This document shows, in pieces, positions 33,740 through 42,401 of a stretch of DNA of 64,000 nucleotides; the stretch's first letter is position 1; each line of letters opens with the position of its first letter. Source of the DNA: Demequina activiva (GTDB lineage Bacteria; Actinomycetota; Actinomycetes; Actinomycetales; Demequinaceae). Made by a program: the position numbers and the translations under genes. A model generated the notes under the pieces. It was not told where the DNA came from. It made no database searches and was given only the letters and a program-made list of their open reading frames with translations. The stretch spans positions 186,001 through 250,000 of the forward strand of contig NZ_BONR01000001.1 of NCBI RefSeq assembly GCF_016862815.1, in the 5' to 3' direction.

Positions 33740-33788
33740 CCGACGCGGGCGAAGCCACCGCAATGGCACTGTGGAGAACTCGCCGCGC

Positions 33789-33794
33789 TACCGT
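33789..33794 (+). promoter_or_regulatory. -10 box of a leaderless promoter (bcp)
   Basis: TACCGT, then 6 nt, then the ATG at 33801. Confidence 0.55.
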
Positions 33795-33800
33795 GGTGTC

Positions 33801-34277
33801 ATGACCGAGAACCGACTCGCCCAGGGCGATACCGCACCCGACTTCACCGCCGCGACCGACACCGGCACCTTCACGCTGTCCGACCTGCGTGGCAAGCACG
33901 TGATCCTGTACTTCTACCCCGCCGCGATGACGCCCGGCTGCACCACGCAGGCGTGCGACTTCCGCGACTCTCTCGACGCGCTGAACGCCGCCGGCTACGA
34001 GGTCGTGGGCATCTCGAAGGACTCGCCGGAGAAGCTCGCGCAGTTCCGCGAGCAGGAGGGCCTGACCTTCACCCTCGTGTCGGACGAGGACCGCGCCATC
34101 CAGGAGACCTACGCGGCGTGGGGCACCAAGAAGCTCTACGGCAAGGAGGTCGAGGGCTCGATCCGCTCGACCGTGGTCGTGGACCCCGAGGGCACCGTCG
34201 AGCTCGCGCAGTACAACGTGAAGGCCACCGGGCACGTGGCGAAGCTGCGCCGTGACGTGGGGCTCGACGCCGCCTAG
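33801..34277 (+). CDS. bcp: Thioredoxin-dependent thiol peroxidase (Bcp/PrxQ)
   Basis: The 158-residue peroxiredoxin reduces hydroperoxides with electrons from thioredoxin. The YFYPAAMTPGCTTQACDFRD segment has the peroxidatic Cys47 and the resolving Cys52 five residues later, the pattern of the PrxQ subfamily. SIRSTVVVDPEGTV near 130 is also typical. In most Bcp proteins the position here filled by AMTPG is KAMTPG or KASTPG; the change is minor. The start is set by a leaderless promoter. Thioredoxin is encoded about 0.6 kb downstream on the other strand. Confidence 0.95.
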   Translation: MTENRLAQGDTAPDFTAATDTGTFTLSDLRGKHVILYFYPAAMTPGCTTQACDFRDSLDALNAAGYEVVGISKDSPEKLAQFREQEGLTFTLVSDEDRAIQETYAAWGTKKLYGKEVEGSIRSTVVVDPEGTVELAQYNVKATGHVAKLRRDVGLDAA

Positions 34278-34316
34278 CGCCTGCCGCACCAGGTCCGACC
34301 GTATCCTGGTGGCCAC

Positions 34317-34398
<82 letters not shown>

Positions 34399-34427
34399 CT
34401 CGACCTGACAACCCTGGAGAGCCGCCC

Positions 34428-34778
34428 ACGGACACCAGCCAGCTCGCCGCACTGCGACTGAGTCTCGACCAGCATCAGTCGCGCACCTCGTCGCGCATCG
34501 ACGAGCTCGAGGCGCAGGTGTCCGCGGTCACGCAGGCACGCCGCGGCGAGTTCGACGACGACGAGCACGACCCCGAGGGCGTCACTCTCTCCTCCCAGTG
34601 GTCGATGCTGGCCGGGCTCCTCGAGACTGCCCGCGCAGAGCGGCGACGCGTGGAGGCCGCTCAGGCTCGACTGGCTGATGGCACGTTCGGCACCTGTGCG
34701 ACCTGCGGCGCGCCCATCCCCCTCGCGCAGCTGGAGGCCCGGCCGTGGCGCGAGCGCTGCGTGGCGTGCGCGCGCTGA
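34428..34778 (+). CDS. TraR/DksA-type C4 zinc-finger protein
   Basis: The protein has an N-terminal helical half likely to form a coiled coil (QLAALRLSLDQHQSRTSSRI ... EAQVSAVTQ). DDDEHDPEG follows, then a C-terminal zinc finger with CATCGAP and RCVACA (four cysteines), the DksA/TraR family arrangement. Such proteins bind the RNA polymerase secondary channel or act as small regulators. The start is uncertain. Between the tRNA-Leu 3' end and the conserved region there is no in-frame ATG, GTG or TTG. I give the ACG at 34428, which follows ggagag, as the best guess. The next canonical start, GTG at 34518, would remove most of the helix. A strong bidirectional terminator follows. Confidence 0.7.
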   Translation, partial: TDTSQLAALRLSLDQHQSRTSSRIDELEAQVSAVTQARRGEFDDDEHDPEGVTLSSQWSMLAGLLETARAERRRVEAAQARLADGTFGTCATCGAPIPLAQLEARPWRERCVACAR

Positions 34779-34792
34779 GCAGGACGTACGTC

Positions 34793-34824
34793 GGCCCCGG
34801 CACCCCCGCAAGGGTGCCGGGGCC
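34793..34824. terminator. Bidirectional terminator between the zinc-finger gene and trx
   Basis: A perfect 13-bp stem (ggccccggcaccc and its complement) with a 6-nt loop between two convergent genes. Confidence 0.8.
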
Positions 34825-34847
34825 GTCGTCCCGTGAGCGCGGACCGC

Positions 34848-35216
34848 TTACTGAGCGGCCTGCTGCTCGGCGATCTGCGCGCGGACGTTGTCCATGTCCA
34901 GGCCCTCGATCTGCTCGACGAGGCTCTGGAGCTGGGGGCCGGCCATCGCACCGGCCTGGTTGTAGATCATGATGCCGTCGCGGAAGGCCATCAGTGTGGG
35001 GATCGCGGTGATCCCGAACTGAGCGCCCAGCTCCTGCTGGTCCTCCGTGTCGACCTTGGCGTGGACGATCTCGGGCTTGGTCTCCGAGGACTGCTCGAAG
35101 ATCGGCGCGAAGCGCTTGCACGGGCCGCACCACTCCGCCCAGAAGTCGACGAGGACGATGCCCTCCTGCGTCACGGTCTTCTCGAAGTTGTCAGTGGTCA
35201 GTTCAACAGTTGCCAT
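34848..35216 (-). CDS. trxA: Thioredoxin
   Basis: The 122-residue thioredoxin has the active site WCGPC (Cys30, Cys33) after VLVDFWAE, the cis-proline in AIPTLMAF near 73, and the C-terminal LVEQIEG helix. The last ~15 residues extend a little beyond the E. coli protein. It is a general dithiol reductant, and a likely partner for the Bcp peroxidase encoded upstream. GGAAGGAAC precedes the ATG; the open frame continues far upstream only in an unrelated overlapping reading. Confidence 0.96.
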   Translation of the reverse strand: MATVELTTDNFEKTVTQEGIVLVDFWAEWCGPCKRFAPIFEQSSETKPEIVHAKVDTEDQQELGAQFGITAIPTLMAFRDGIMIYNQAGAMAGPQLQSLVEQIEGLDMDNVRAQIAEQQAAQ

Positions 35217-35333
35217 GGGGGTTCCTTCCTCAATAGCTTCCCCGTGTCCCGCGTAACGTGCATGAGTGCGGGGGTATTCCACGCCAGCGTGCCACGCTCC
35301 GGCGCGCGTCCTGAACAGTGCGCGCTGCCGGGG

Positions 35334-35339
35334 TAGAAA
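35334..35339 (+). promoter_or_regulatory. Possible -10 box of a leaderless promoter (Nudix-like gene)
   Basis: TAGAAA, 6 nt before the ATG at 35346; the last base departs from TANNNT, so confidence is lower. Confidence 0.4.
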
Positions 35340-35345
35340 TGAGTC

Positions 35346-35888
35346 ATGACTGACATGGCGGAGATGCCCCCTGAACCGTCCGGCTGGCTCAGCGATCGCG
35401 AGCTGCAGCACGTGCGCGGAGAGCTGCCCATCCTGTACGTCAACGCCATCCCGGTGCGCACGGACGCGGCTGGAGAGGTGACGGAGGTGGGACTGCTGCT
35501 GCGGGCGGACGACGATGCGATCTCTCGTGCGCTGGTGGCCGGCAGGGTGCTGCGGCACGAGCGCATCCGTGATGCGCTGATCCGCAACCTCGAGAAGGAC
35601 CTGGGCGGCGTCGCACTGCCCAGGATCCCGTCGAGCCCCACGCCGTTCGCGGTCGCCGAGTACTTTCCCACCGAGGGCTTCGGCGCCTTCCACGACTCGC
35701 GCCAGCACGCTGTCGCCCTGGCCTTCGTGGTGCCGGTCGACGGCGACTGCGAGCCCAGCCAGAACGCGCTCGACATCGTGTGGCTCAGCCCGGAGGAGGC
35801 CGCGAGCGAGGACGTCGCGCGCGACATGACGGGCGGCCAGCATCACCTGCTGCGCCAGGCGCTCGCGCACTGCGGAGTGCTGCCGTAG
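35346..35888 (+). CDS. Nudix-like hydrolase, DUF4916 family
   Basis: The 180-residue actinobacterial protein resembles Nudix folds: VNAIPVRTDAAGEVTEVGLLLR forms the first strands, and AEYFPTEGFGAFHDSRQHAVALAFVVPV the later ones. However, the classic Nudix box GX5EX7REUXEEXGU is not intact; the corresponding region RVLRHERIRDALIRNLEKDLGG has E/R residues but a different pattern. It may be a divergent hydrolase or a non-catalytic member. It converges with the glycosylase gene, leaving 4 bp between stops. Confidence 0.7.
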   Translation: MTDMAEMPPEPSGWLSDRELQHVRGELPILYVNAIPVRTDAAGEVTEVGLLLRADDDAISRALVAGRVLRHERIRDALIRNLEKDLGGVALPRIPSSPTPFAVAEYFPTEGFGAFHDSRQHAVALAFVVPVDGDCEPSQNALDIVWLSPEEAASEDVARDMTGGQHHLLRQALAHCGVLP

Positions 35889-35892
35889 GGCG

Positions 35893-36417
35893 TCACTCCT
35901 CCCGCTGTCGCGCCAGTACGGCGAGCTCGCGCCACCATTCGAGGCGCGTGGGCCGCCCGTCGTAGCTCGCGCGGCCCTGGTTGCGGCCGCTCGGGCTCGG
36001 CAGCACGAACACCTGCGCTCCCCCGAAGGTCCAGTCCTGCTCGCCCAGGCCCGGCGGCCTCTCCCCCAGGTGCCGAGCTGCCGCCTTGCCCGCCTCCTTC
36101 GAGGTGAAGGCGAGCCAGCGCGGCCGGTGCTGCGTGATCGCGGCCTCGAGGCGAGGGACGTCGTACGGCAGTCCCTTGTCGTGGCTCTGCGCCATGGTCT
36201 TGACCAGGTCCGTCAGGCCTATCCCGTGCTCGGTGACGCGCGCATCGGCCGTGGGCTCCAGCCGCTCTGGGACGAATCCGGCCTCGTGCAGGAAAGGCCA
36301 GAAGCGGTTGCCAGGCCCGGCGTAGTAGTGACCGCGCGCTGCGGAGATCAGGCCCGGCGCCGTGCCGCAGAACACCACGCGCAGCCCTGGCGCGAGGTGG
36401 TCGGGCAGGACGGTCAT
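35893..36417 (-). CDS. Mismatch-specific uracil/thymine DNA glycosylase (Mug-like)
   Basis: The 174-residue protein belongs to the uracil-DNA-glycosylase superfamily. Motif 1 region VVFCGTAPGLISAARGHYYAGPGNRFWPFL (VVFCGTAPG, then GPGNRFWPFL) lies near residues 14-42, DLVKTMAQSHDKG near 70, and the C-terminal motif PSPSGRN near 138. E. coli Mug has GINPG with a catalytic Asn; here that position reads GTAPG, so the catalytic Asn is missing. The rest matches mismatch-specific glycosylases from other bacteria that share GTA(A/P)G. It may use a different residue or substrate. It stands 31 bp after the rdgB stop, so it could be the last gene of that operon. Confidence 0.78.
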   Translation of the reverse strand: MTVLPDHLAPGLRVVFCGTAPGLISAARGHYYAGPGNRFWPFLHEAGFVPERLEPTADARVTEHGIGLTDLVKTMAQSHDKGLPYDVPRLEAAITQHRPRWLAFTSKEAGKAAARHLGERPPGLGEQDWTFGGAQVFVLPSPSGRNQGRASYDGRPTRLEWWRELAVLARQREE

Positions 36418-36448
36418 GTCACCCAGGACGGCCGATGCGCTGGCCCGC

Positions 36449-37069
36449 TCAGCGCCCCGGCTCGGCGAGCACGGCGGCGACGTGGGGCGCCATGGCGCGG
36501 AAGGCGGCGCCCCGGTGCGAGATCTCGTTCTTGGCCTGCGCGCTCAGCTGAGCGTTGGAGACCTCCTGGCCCGTCGCCACGAAGATGGGGTCGTAGCCGA
36601 ACCCTCCGTCGCCGTGCGCCTCGCGCACGATGCGCCCCTCCATGCGACCCACCTCCACGTACTCCCGGCCGTCCGGAAGCACCAGCGCGGCGGCGCACAC
36701 GAACGCCGCGCCGCGGTGCTGGTCCGGAACGTCCGCGAGCTGGGCGAGCAGGAGACGCAGGTTGGCGTCGTCGTCGCCATGGGCGCCCGCCCAGAGCGCG
36801 GAGAACACCCCCGGCGATCCGCCCAGCACCTCCACGGCGATGCCGGAGTCGTCCGCGAGCGCTGGCAGCCCCGTCGAGGCAGCGAGCGCGCGCGCCTTGA
36901 TCAGCGCGTTGGCCTCGAAGGTCACGCCATCCTCGACGGGCGAGGGGGCGTCCAGGTCGAGCGCGGAGGCGACCTCCTCCCGGTGCACGTGCGGCAGCAG
37001 CGGCGACAGGATCGCCCAGATCTCGTCCACCTTGTGCGCGTTGCGGGTCGCGATCGCGAGGACGGCCAC
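36449..37069 (-). CDS. XTP/dITP diphosphatase (RdgB/HAM1)
   Basis: The 206-residue enzyme removes non-canonical purine nucleoside triphosphates (ITP, XTP and deoxy forms). Family motifs are ATRNAHKVDEI at 7-17, the catalytic ADDSGIAVEVLGGSPGVFSA region near 71-90, and GFGYDPIF with KNEISHRG AAF near 155-190. It begins 2 bp after the rph stop, the usual actinobacterial coupling of rph and rdgB. Confidence 0.95.
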   Translation of the reverse strand: MAVLAIATRNAHKVDEIWAILSPLLPHVHREEVASALDLDAPSPVEDGVTFEANALIKARALAASTGLPALADDSGIAVEVLGGSPGVFSALWAGAHGDDDANLRLLLAQLADVPDQHRGAAFVCAAALVLPDGREYVEVGRMEGRIVREAHGDGGFGYDPIFVATGQEVSNAQLSAQAKNEISHRGAAFRAMAPHVAAVLAEPGR

Positions 37070-37071
37070 GG

Positions 37072-37806
37072 TCAGGCTCCCAGCGCCTCGGCCTGCAGGC
37101 GGGCCAGCTCGGCGTTGCCTGCGGTGGCGAGCGCGAGGAGCTCGTCGAGCTCGGCCTTGCTGAACGGCGCACCCTCCGCGGTGCCCTGGACCTCCACGAA
37201 TCCGCCGGAGCCGGTCATCACCACGTTCATGTCCGTCTCAGCGCGCACGTCCTCGACGTACGGCAGGTCCAGCATGGGCGTGCCGTCGATGATGCCCACC
37301 GAGATCGCGGACACCGAATCCGTCAGCGGGGAGGCGTCGCGCTTGATGGCGCCGTTGGCGCGGCCCCAGGCGATCGCGTCGGCCAGCGCCACGTAGGCGC
37401 CGGTGATCGCTGCGGTCCGCGTGCCGCCGTCGGCCTGGAGCACGTCGCAGTCGAGCACGATGGTGTTCTCGCCCAGGGCCTTGACGTCGATCACGGCGCG
37501 CAGCGAGCGGCCGATCAGGCGGCTGATCTCGTGCGTGCGGCCGCCGATCTTGCCGCGCACGGACTCGCGGTCGTTGCGGGTGTTGGTGCTGCGCGGCAGC
37601 ATCGCGTACTCGGCGGTGACCCAGCCCTCGCCGGAGCCCTTCTTCCAGCGCGGGACGCCGGGCGTGAAGGACGCGGCGCACAGCACGCGGGTGCCGCCGA
37701 AGGTCACGAGGCACGAGCCTTCGGCGGAGTCGAGCCATGAGCGCTCGAAGGTCACGGGGCGGAGCTGGTCGAGGGCGCGGCCGTCCGCGCGGGTGGGGGA
37801 GGTCAT
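37072..37806 (-). CDS. rph: Ribonuclease PH
   Basis: The 244-residue phosphorolytic 3'-5' exonuclease trims tRNA 3' ends. It shows [17 protein letters not shown] at the N-terminus, [16 protein letters not shown] near 73-88, [11 protein letters not shown] near 100 and [20 protein letters not shown] near 125-144. Length equals the usual ~240 residues. A TAGGCT box ends 6 nt before the ATG, indicating a leaderless internal promoter in addition to possible readthrough from the MBL gene 49 bp upstream. Confidence 0.97.
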   Translation of the reverse strand: MTSPTRADGRALDQLRPVTFERSWLDSAEGSCLVTFGGTRVLCAASFTPGVPRWKKGSGEGWVTAEYAMLPRSTNTRNDRESVRGKIGGRTHEISRLIGRSLRAVIDVKALGENTIVLDCDVLQADGGTRTAAITGAYVALADAIAWGRANGAIKRDASPLTDSVSAISVGIIDGTPMLDLPYVEDVRAETDMNVVMTGSGGFVEVQGTAEGAPFSKAELDELLALATAGNAELARLQAEALGA

Positions 37807-37812
37807 GGTCCG

Positions 37813-37818
37813 AGCCTA
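37813..37818 (-). promoter_or_regulatory. -10 box of a leaderless promoter (rph)
   Basis: TAGGCT on the minus strand, 6 nt before the ATG at 37806. Confidence 0.55.
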
Positions 37819-37855
37819 ACGGCGACGGCGCGGCGCGCCCGGCCGATGCTCGCCG

Positions 37856-38626
37856 TCAGAACGTGTGGACCTCGCCCGGTCGAGCGAGCACGGCACTCGG
37901 GACGTGCTCGCGCACGGCCGCCATCGTGGCCTCCGGCTCCACCCACGAGGCGATGTGGGTGACGATCAGTCGCTCCACGCCTGCCTCGGCCGCCATGCGG
38001 CCCACCTGATCGCCGTTCATGTGCACGCCGGGAGGATTGACCTCTCGGTGGGCCCAGCCGGCCTCGCCCAGGATCGCGCTCACGCCGGGCCGCGCGGCGA
38101 GCGCGTCCACCTCCGCGCACCGGTCGGTGTCGCCCGTGTAGAGCAGCGTCGACTCCCCCGCCGAGATCAGGGAGGCGAGCGCCGGCACCGGGTGAGACGC
38201 CCGCGCGGTCTCGATCGTGAACGGACCGATGCTCGCGATGTCGCCGGGCTCGAGCGGACGGTAGTCGAAGGGGTCCATGTCCGCGCCATCAGGATCGCCG
38301 GCGACCTCGCGCACCCGCCGGTCGATCCCCGGAGGGCCCAGGAGTGGGATCCGCGGCAGGCCCTCGTCCTTCGTGGGACCGTAGCGACGCAGCACGCTCA
38401 GCGCGCCCACATCCGCGCAGTGGTCCGGGTGGCCGTGGGAGATCAGGACGCCGTGCACGCGCGCCGGCTCGCAGTACCGCTGCAGAGGACCCACGGCACC
38501 TGAGCCCAGGTCGAGCACCAGCCGCCAGGTGCGTCCTGCATCGTCCGTGTGCCGTAGCAGGTAGCAGGAGGCGGCGCTGTCGGGTCCGGCGGTCGAGCCC
38601 GCGGATCCCACGATGGTGAGCTCCAT
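37856..38626 (-). CDS. MBL-fold metallohydrolase (RNase Z-like / cyclic phosphodiesterase type)
   Basis: The 256-residue zinc hydrolase has ISHGHPDHCAD (HxHxDH, about 60-70), LYTGDTDRC near 162 with a bridging aspartate, and VTHIASW near 222 with a later histidine ligand. This is the family commonly placed next to murI and rph in actinobacteria. It was annotated as a cyclic-nucleotide phosphodiesterase or RNase Z relative, but the substrate is not established. The ATG at 38626 follows the murI stop directly. A GTG six bases earlier is an alternative. Confidence 0.87.
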   Translation of the reverse strand: MELTIVGSAGSTAGPDSAASCYLLRHTDDAGRTWRLVLDLGSGAVGPLQRYCEPARVHGVLISHGHPDHCADVGALSVLRRYGPTKDEGLPRIPLLGPPGIDRRVREVAGDPDGADMDPFDYRPLEPGDIASIGPFTIETARASHPVPALASLISAGESTLLYTGDTDRCAEVDALAARPGVSAILGEAGWAHREVNPPGVHMNGDQVGRMAAEAGVERLIVTHIASWVEPEATMAAVREHVPSAVLARPGEVHTF

Positions 38627-38628
38627 GC

Positions 38629-39429
38629 TCACAGGGGCACCACCTCGGACACCACGGGGCCCAGGAAGCGCTGCGCCAGGGCCTCGAAGCGCCCGCGCTC
38701 GCCCGTGGCGCTGAAGCGATGCCGGGCCACGGAGTCCGGCGAGCGCTCCAGGCCGTTGGCGGTGAGCGCGCGGTAGACGTCGATCGCGGTCTCCGTCGCG
38801 GAGTCCACGAGAGTCACGTTCTCCCCCATGACGTAGCCGATCGCGCCCTGCAGCATCGGGTAGTGCGTGCAGCCCAGGATGAGGGTGTCCACGTCCGCCT
38901 CCTGCAGCGGAGCGAGGTACTCCCTGGCGATGTCGATCACTGCGGGGCCGGACGTGATGCCGTCCTCGACCAGCGACACGAATCGCGGGCACGCCTGCGA
39001 GTGCACCGTGATGTCCGGCGCGGCCGCGAGAGCGTCGTCGTAGGCGCCAGAGGTGATGGTCGCCGTGGTGCCGATCACGCCCACGCGGCCGGACTTGGTG
39101 AGCGCTGCGGCGCGACGCACCGCGGGGACGATCACCTCGACCACCGGCACGCCGCGCTCGCGCGAGAAGCGCTCGCGAGCGTCGCGCAGCACCGCCGCGG
39201 AGGCGGTGTTGCACGCGATCACCAGCATCTTCACGCCGTCCTCGACCAGCGCGTCCATGATCGCGAGCGCGTGGCGGCGCACGTCGCTGATGGGCAGCGG
39301 TCCGTAGGGCCCGTACTCGGTGTCACCTACATAGTGGATGGACTCGTGGGGCAGCTGGTCCATGATCGCGCGGGCGACCGTCAGGCCCCCCACGCCGGAG
39401 TCGAAGACCCCGATGGGGGCGTCACTCAT
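38629..39429 (-). CDS. murI: Glutamate racemase
   Basis: The 266-residue enzyme makes D-glutamate for peptidoglycan. It has the N-terminal [12 protein letters not shown] motif, the first catalytic cysteine in IACNTASA (Cys73) and the second in ILGCTHYP near 184. GGAGG precedes the ATG, which lies inside the 3' end of the DUF2017 gene (8-bp overlap). It is part of the clpS-DUF2017-murI-MBL-rph-rdgB operon. Confidence 0.97.
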   Translation of the reverse strand: MSDAPIGVFDSGVGGLTVARAIMDQLPHESIHYVGDTEYGPYGPLPISDVRRHALAIMDALVEDGVKMLVIACNTASAAVLRDARERFSRERGVPVVEVIVPAVRRAAALTKSGRVGVIGTTATITSGAYDDALAAAPDITVHSQACPRFVSLVEDGITSGPAVIDIAREYLAPLQEADVDTLILGCTHYPMLQGAIGYVMGENVTLVDSATETAIDVYRALTANGLERSPDSVARHRFSATGERGRFEALAQRFLGPVVSEVVPL

Positions 39430-40072
39430 CCGCGTCCTCCGCCGTCATCGCGTACTGCACCAGGGACTCCTGCAGCCAGGTGAGCGCCTGATAGAGCATG
39501 CCGAGCCACACGCGCTCGGGGTCGATCCCCAGGTCGTCGTCCGCATCCGTGTCGAGGGCGTGGGTCGCCAGCTCGATCTCGCCGTGGAGGCGGTCGGCGT
39601 CCTCATCCGTGTCGAGGCTGAGCCGGCTGGCCAGCACCAGGCGCACGTCGGTGAGCGCTGCAGCCGTGGGCATCGCCTCGGCGGCATCGATCTCCCACTC
39701 GGGGCCGTCCTCGCTCAGCTGCTCCCACATGGTCCGCAGGCGGGCGACCTTGAGGTCGCGCAGGTCGCCCTCCGTGAGGCGACGGAACTCGTCCGCGACG
39801 TCGCGATCGTCGCGACTGGCAGAGGGCAGCAGGCGCAGCACGGCGGGGTCGTCGGGCTCCGCCAGGGACTCCTCGAGGCCCTTCAGGTGCGCGAAGATGC
39901 CATCCATCTCGTCGTCGGCGTCGCGAGCGTGCTGCGCCCCCGGGTCCGCCATCCCGAACTGCTCGCCACCCAGCAGCAGCCCCACGTCTGCGACGATGCG
40001 CGCCACGACCATGCGCTCCTCGTCGTCGAGCTCGGCCACCGCCGCCGCGCCGCGCGCCTGGAAGCCCCTCAT
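39422..40072 (-). CDS. DUF2017 family protein
   Basis: The 216-residue, highly acidic, mostly helical protein has no known enzymatic motif. It occurs immediately after clpS in many actinobacteria, an association strong enough to suggest a role linked to ClpS/ClpAP proteolysis. Its ATG overlaps the clpS stop (ATGA), so the two are translationally coupled. Characteristic parts are the N-terminal RGFQARG and the C-terminal [20 protein letters not shown] helix. Confidence 0.88.
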   Translation of the reverse strand: MRGFQARGAAAVAELDDEERMVVARIVADVGLLLGGEQFGMADPGAQHARDADDEMDGIFAHLKGLEESLAEPDDPAVLRLLPSASRDDRDVADEFRRLTEGDLRDLKVARLRTMWEQLSEDGPEWEIDAAEAMPTAAALTDVRLVLASRLSLDTDEDADRLHGEIELATHALDTDADDDLGIDPERVWLGMLYQALTWLQESLVQYAMTAEDADE

Positions 40073-40353
40073 TCGCCGCTCCGTTGGAGGGTGGCCCACA
40101 GGCCGTACCCGTGCATCGCCTGCACATCGACCTCCATCTTCTCGCGGCCGCCGGTGCTCAGGACGGAGCGGCCGTGCTCGTGCACCTCGCGCATGCGGGC
40201 CTCGGCGTCGTGGCGGCTGAGTCCGAAGTAGGTCTGGAACACGTGCGTCACGTAGCTCATGAGGTTGACGGGGTCGTTCCACACGATGGTGACCCACGCA
40301 TCGGCCGTGCGTGTCGCGACGGCGCCCTCGCGCTCGAGCTCCTCCTGGGTCAC
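40069..40353 (-). CDS. clpS: ATP-dependent Clp protease adaptor ClpS
   Basis: The 94-residue adaptor delivers N-degron substrates to ClpA/ClpC-ClpP. It shows VTIVWNDPVNLMSYVTHVFQ (the ligand-binding WNDPVN and following helix, about 21-40), MREVHEHGRSVL near 59-70 and EKMEVDVQAMHGYGLWATL. The start is GTG, supported by a TAGGCT box 6 nt upstream (leaderless). It is first in an operon with DUF2017 and murI. Confidence 0.95.
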   Translation of the reverse strand: MTQEELEREGAVATRTADAWVTIVWNDPVNLMSYVTHVFQTYFGLSRHDAEARMREVHEHGRSVLSTGGREKMEVDVQAMHGYGLWATLQRSGE

Positions 40354-40359
40354 GCGTCT

Positions 40360-40365
40360 AGCCTA
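40360..40365 (-). promoter_or_regulatory. -10 box of a leaderless promoter (clpS operon)
   Basis: TAGGCT on the minus strand, 6 nt before the GTG at 40353; a GGCCGATGC word abuts it. Confidence 0.55.
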
Positions 40366-40403
40366 CGGCCGATGCGCGCGACGGGTGGGGAGGCTGGGCT
40401 CGC

Positions 40404-40694
40404 CTAGTCGTCCCCGTTGCCGTCGTTGCCGAAGGCCGCGTCGAGGATCTCCTTGCACTGCGGGCACACCGGGAACTTGTTCGGGTCGCGGCCGGGGACC
40501 CACACCTTGCCGCACAGGGCGATCACGGGGTCGCCGGACAGCGCCGACTCCATGATCTTGTCCTTCTTCACGTAGTGCGCGAAGCGCTCGGCATCGCCGG
40601 GCTCCGCGAGCTCGCGCTGCTCGACGCGCTCGATGGTCGCGGTGCCGCCCTGGGGAGCTCCGGTCTGGGGCTGTGGCTCGAGGGTCTCGCTCAT
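40404..40694 (-). CDS. DUF3039 family protein
   Basis: This conserved actinobacterial protein of 96 residues has a C-terminal ALCGKVWVP ... FPVCPQCKEILD region whose three cysteines suggest a small metal site. The N-terminal third is low in complexity. Function unknown. The ATG at 40694, not the earlier in-frame start, is supported by TACACT 6 nt upstream. Confidence 0.85.
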   Translation of the reverse strand: MSETLEPQPQTGAPQGGTATIERVEQRELAEPGDAERFAHYVKKDKIMESALSGDPVIALCGKVWVPGRDPNKFPVCPQCKEILDAAFGNDGNGDD

Positions 40695-40700
40695 GCGGCC

Positions 40701-40706
40701 AGTGTA
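40701..40706 (-). promoter_or_regulatory. -10 box of a leaderless promoter (DUF3039 gene)
   Basis: TACACT on the minus strand, 6 nt from the ATG at 40694. Confidence 0.55.
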
Positions 40707-40799
40707 CGACGCACTCCCGCGTCCGGCATCAGGCATCGGCGACCCGGTCCTGGCCCTGGGGACGGGGACGGCAGGCCGCGCTCGGAGGCCGCGAGGGAC

Positions 40800-42401
40800 T
40801 CAGGACACGCCCGCCAGGAGGCGTCCCGAGCGACGGTCGTACCACGAGCCCGCCACCCGGACCCCCGCCACGCACGCCGCGACGCCCAGCACCACGCCGG
40901 TCACCAACGCCACCCAGCCCCAACGAGCATCGACCGCGAGCGCCAGCACGAACGGCGCCGTGACCAGCGGCAGGATCGCGAACATCGCCGCTCCGGAGAT
41001 CAGCTGCGCGACCAGGCTCGCTCCCACCGAGCCCACCTCCGCGCCGAACGGGTTCTCCCCGGGCCCCGGGGCTCGGTACGGCAGCACCACGGACGTCACC
41101 GCAGAGATGCCGAGCGTCGCCCCCAGCGCGCCCACGCATGCGCCGATCAGGCCGGGAGCCACCTCCCACAGCCGGGACCACGCGAGGATCGCCAGGGCCG
41201 CGAGCCCCACTGCCGGCAGCGCCCACACCAGCACCGCCTGGGTGCGCGCGGCCATCACCTGCCTGCCGATGCGCCCGGCCACCACGTCCATCCACAGCGC
41301 GCTCGAGTCGTACGCGACGTCGTTGTGACGGCCCCAGCCGATGGATGCGGCGAGGATCACGGGGGCACCGAACGCCCACCGCGGATCGAGGTCGAGCATG
41401 GGCACCACGAGACCGAAGAACACCAGCGGCAGCGCGACCACTCCCACCGAGCCCACCAGGTAGCGCGGATCGGTGGCCCAGTACAGCAGCGCCCTGGCGC
41501 GCACCGCGCGGGTGGCGGAGTCGGAGCCGAGCGGTCCCCACAGGGTCCTTCGCGCCGCTCCGGCGAGCACCGCATCGGACCGGCGCTGGGCGCCGCCGCC
41601 GCGATGCAGGGGGTGGACCAGCGTGTACGCGACGTTGTCCTGCCACGCCCGGTGCAGGATCCAGACGGCCGCGACCATCATCGCGACGCGCCACGCCGCG
41701 CCCCAGGCGTCGCCGCTGGCGAGCGCCTCCGGAGCGACCATCCCGGCGCCCACCGGAGTGCGGCCCAGCCACTCGAGCACCACCGGCAGCTCGTAGGAGG
41801 CCGCGGACTCGATGCCCGCGCGCAGCACGATGAACCCCGCGGGAGCCACGGCACCGAGCGATGCGACCACCGTGACGAGCGCGATCGCGCGTGTGCGTCG
41901 GGAGCGCAGGGCACGCGTGCTCCACGCGACCGCGACCCGGGCGCCGAGGGCCATCAGGGCGACCGTGAGCAGCGACCCCACCACGGCGAGCGCCACGACA
42001 CCGCTGCCGTCGTAGCGCCACGACCCGGCCAGGATCATGAACACCGCGATGAAGAAGAGCGCGGGGACGGTGAGCGCGGCGGCGATGGTGAGGCCGGGCA
42101 TGATGGAGCGCGCCGACACGCCGAAGATCGCGAAGCGTCCCGGGTCGAGCGTGTCCTCGAGCCCGGTCACCAGCAGCGGCACCACGATCCACCCCAGGAT
42201 GCAGACGGCGGCCGCGCCCACCAGGATCTGGGAGCGCACGTCCGCGACCTCGAGCGACAGCATCCGCTGCATCCAGAACGCGGCCGGGATGAGCGACAGC
42301 GACCACACCGCTCCGCCCACGAGCAGCAGCGCGCGCCACCACTCGCGCATCAGCTGATGGCGCACCACGCGGTACTTCAGCGTCAGGACTGTCGCAACCA
42401 C
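40800..42401 (-). CDS. ABC exporter membrane protein
   Basis: The 533-residue polytopic protein has about a dozen hydrophobic spans, the first at about 24-44 (ALLLVGGAVWSLSLIPAAFW). It has no soluble catalytic domain. It overlaps its ATPase gene by 19 bp, marking it as that transporter's membrane part. I place the start at the GTG of VVATVLTLKY just inside the ATPase gene. The longer open frame is the ATPase gene read out of frame. The substrate is unknown; similar ATPase/large-permease pairs are common in Micrococcales. Confidence 0.78.
   Translation of the reverse strand: MVATVLTLKYRVVRHQLMREWWRALLLVGGAVWSLSLIPAAFWMQRMLSLEVADVRSQILVGAAAVCILGWIVVPLLVTGLEDTLDPGRFAIFGVSARSIMPGLTIAAALTVPALFFIAVFMILAGSWRYDGSGVVALAVVGSLLTVALMALGARVAVAWSTRALRSRRTRAIALVTVVASLGAVAPAGFIVLRAGIESAASYELPVVLEWLGRTPVGAGMVAPEALASGDAWGAAWRVAMMVAAVWILHRAWQDNVAYTLVHPLHRGGGAQRRSDAVLAGAARRTLWGPLGSDSATRAVRARALLYWATDPRYLVGSVGVVALPLVFFGLVVPMLDLDPRWAFGAPVILAASIGWGRHNDVAYDSSALWMDVVAGRIGRQVMAARTQAVLVWALPAVGLAALAILAWSRLWEVAPGLIGACVGALGATLGISAVTSVVLPYRAPGPGENPFGAEVGSVGASLVAQLISGAAMFAILPLVTAPFVLALAVDARWGWVALVTGVVLGVAACVAGVRVAGSWYDRRSGRLLAGVS

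Noticed and set aside
29826-34316. Extension of the giant membrane protein to 1496 residues
   Set aside because: The added N-terminus is the reverse reading of the bcp gene; the zinc ribbon, ribosome-binding site and promoter support the ATG at 33707.
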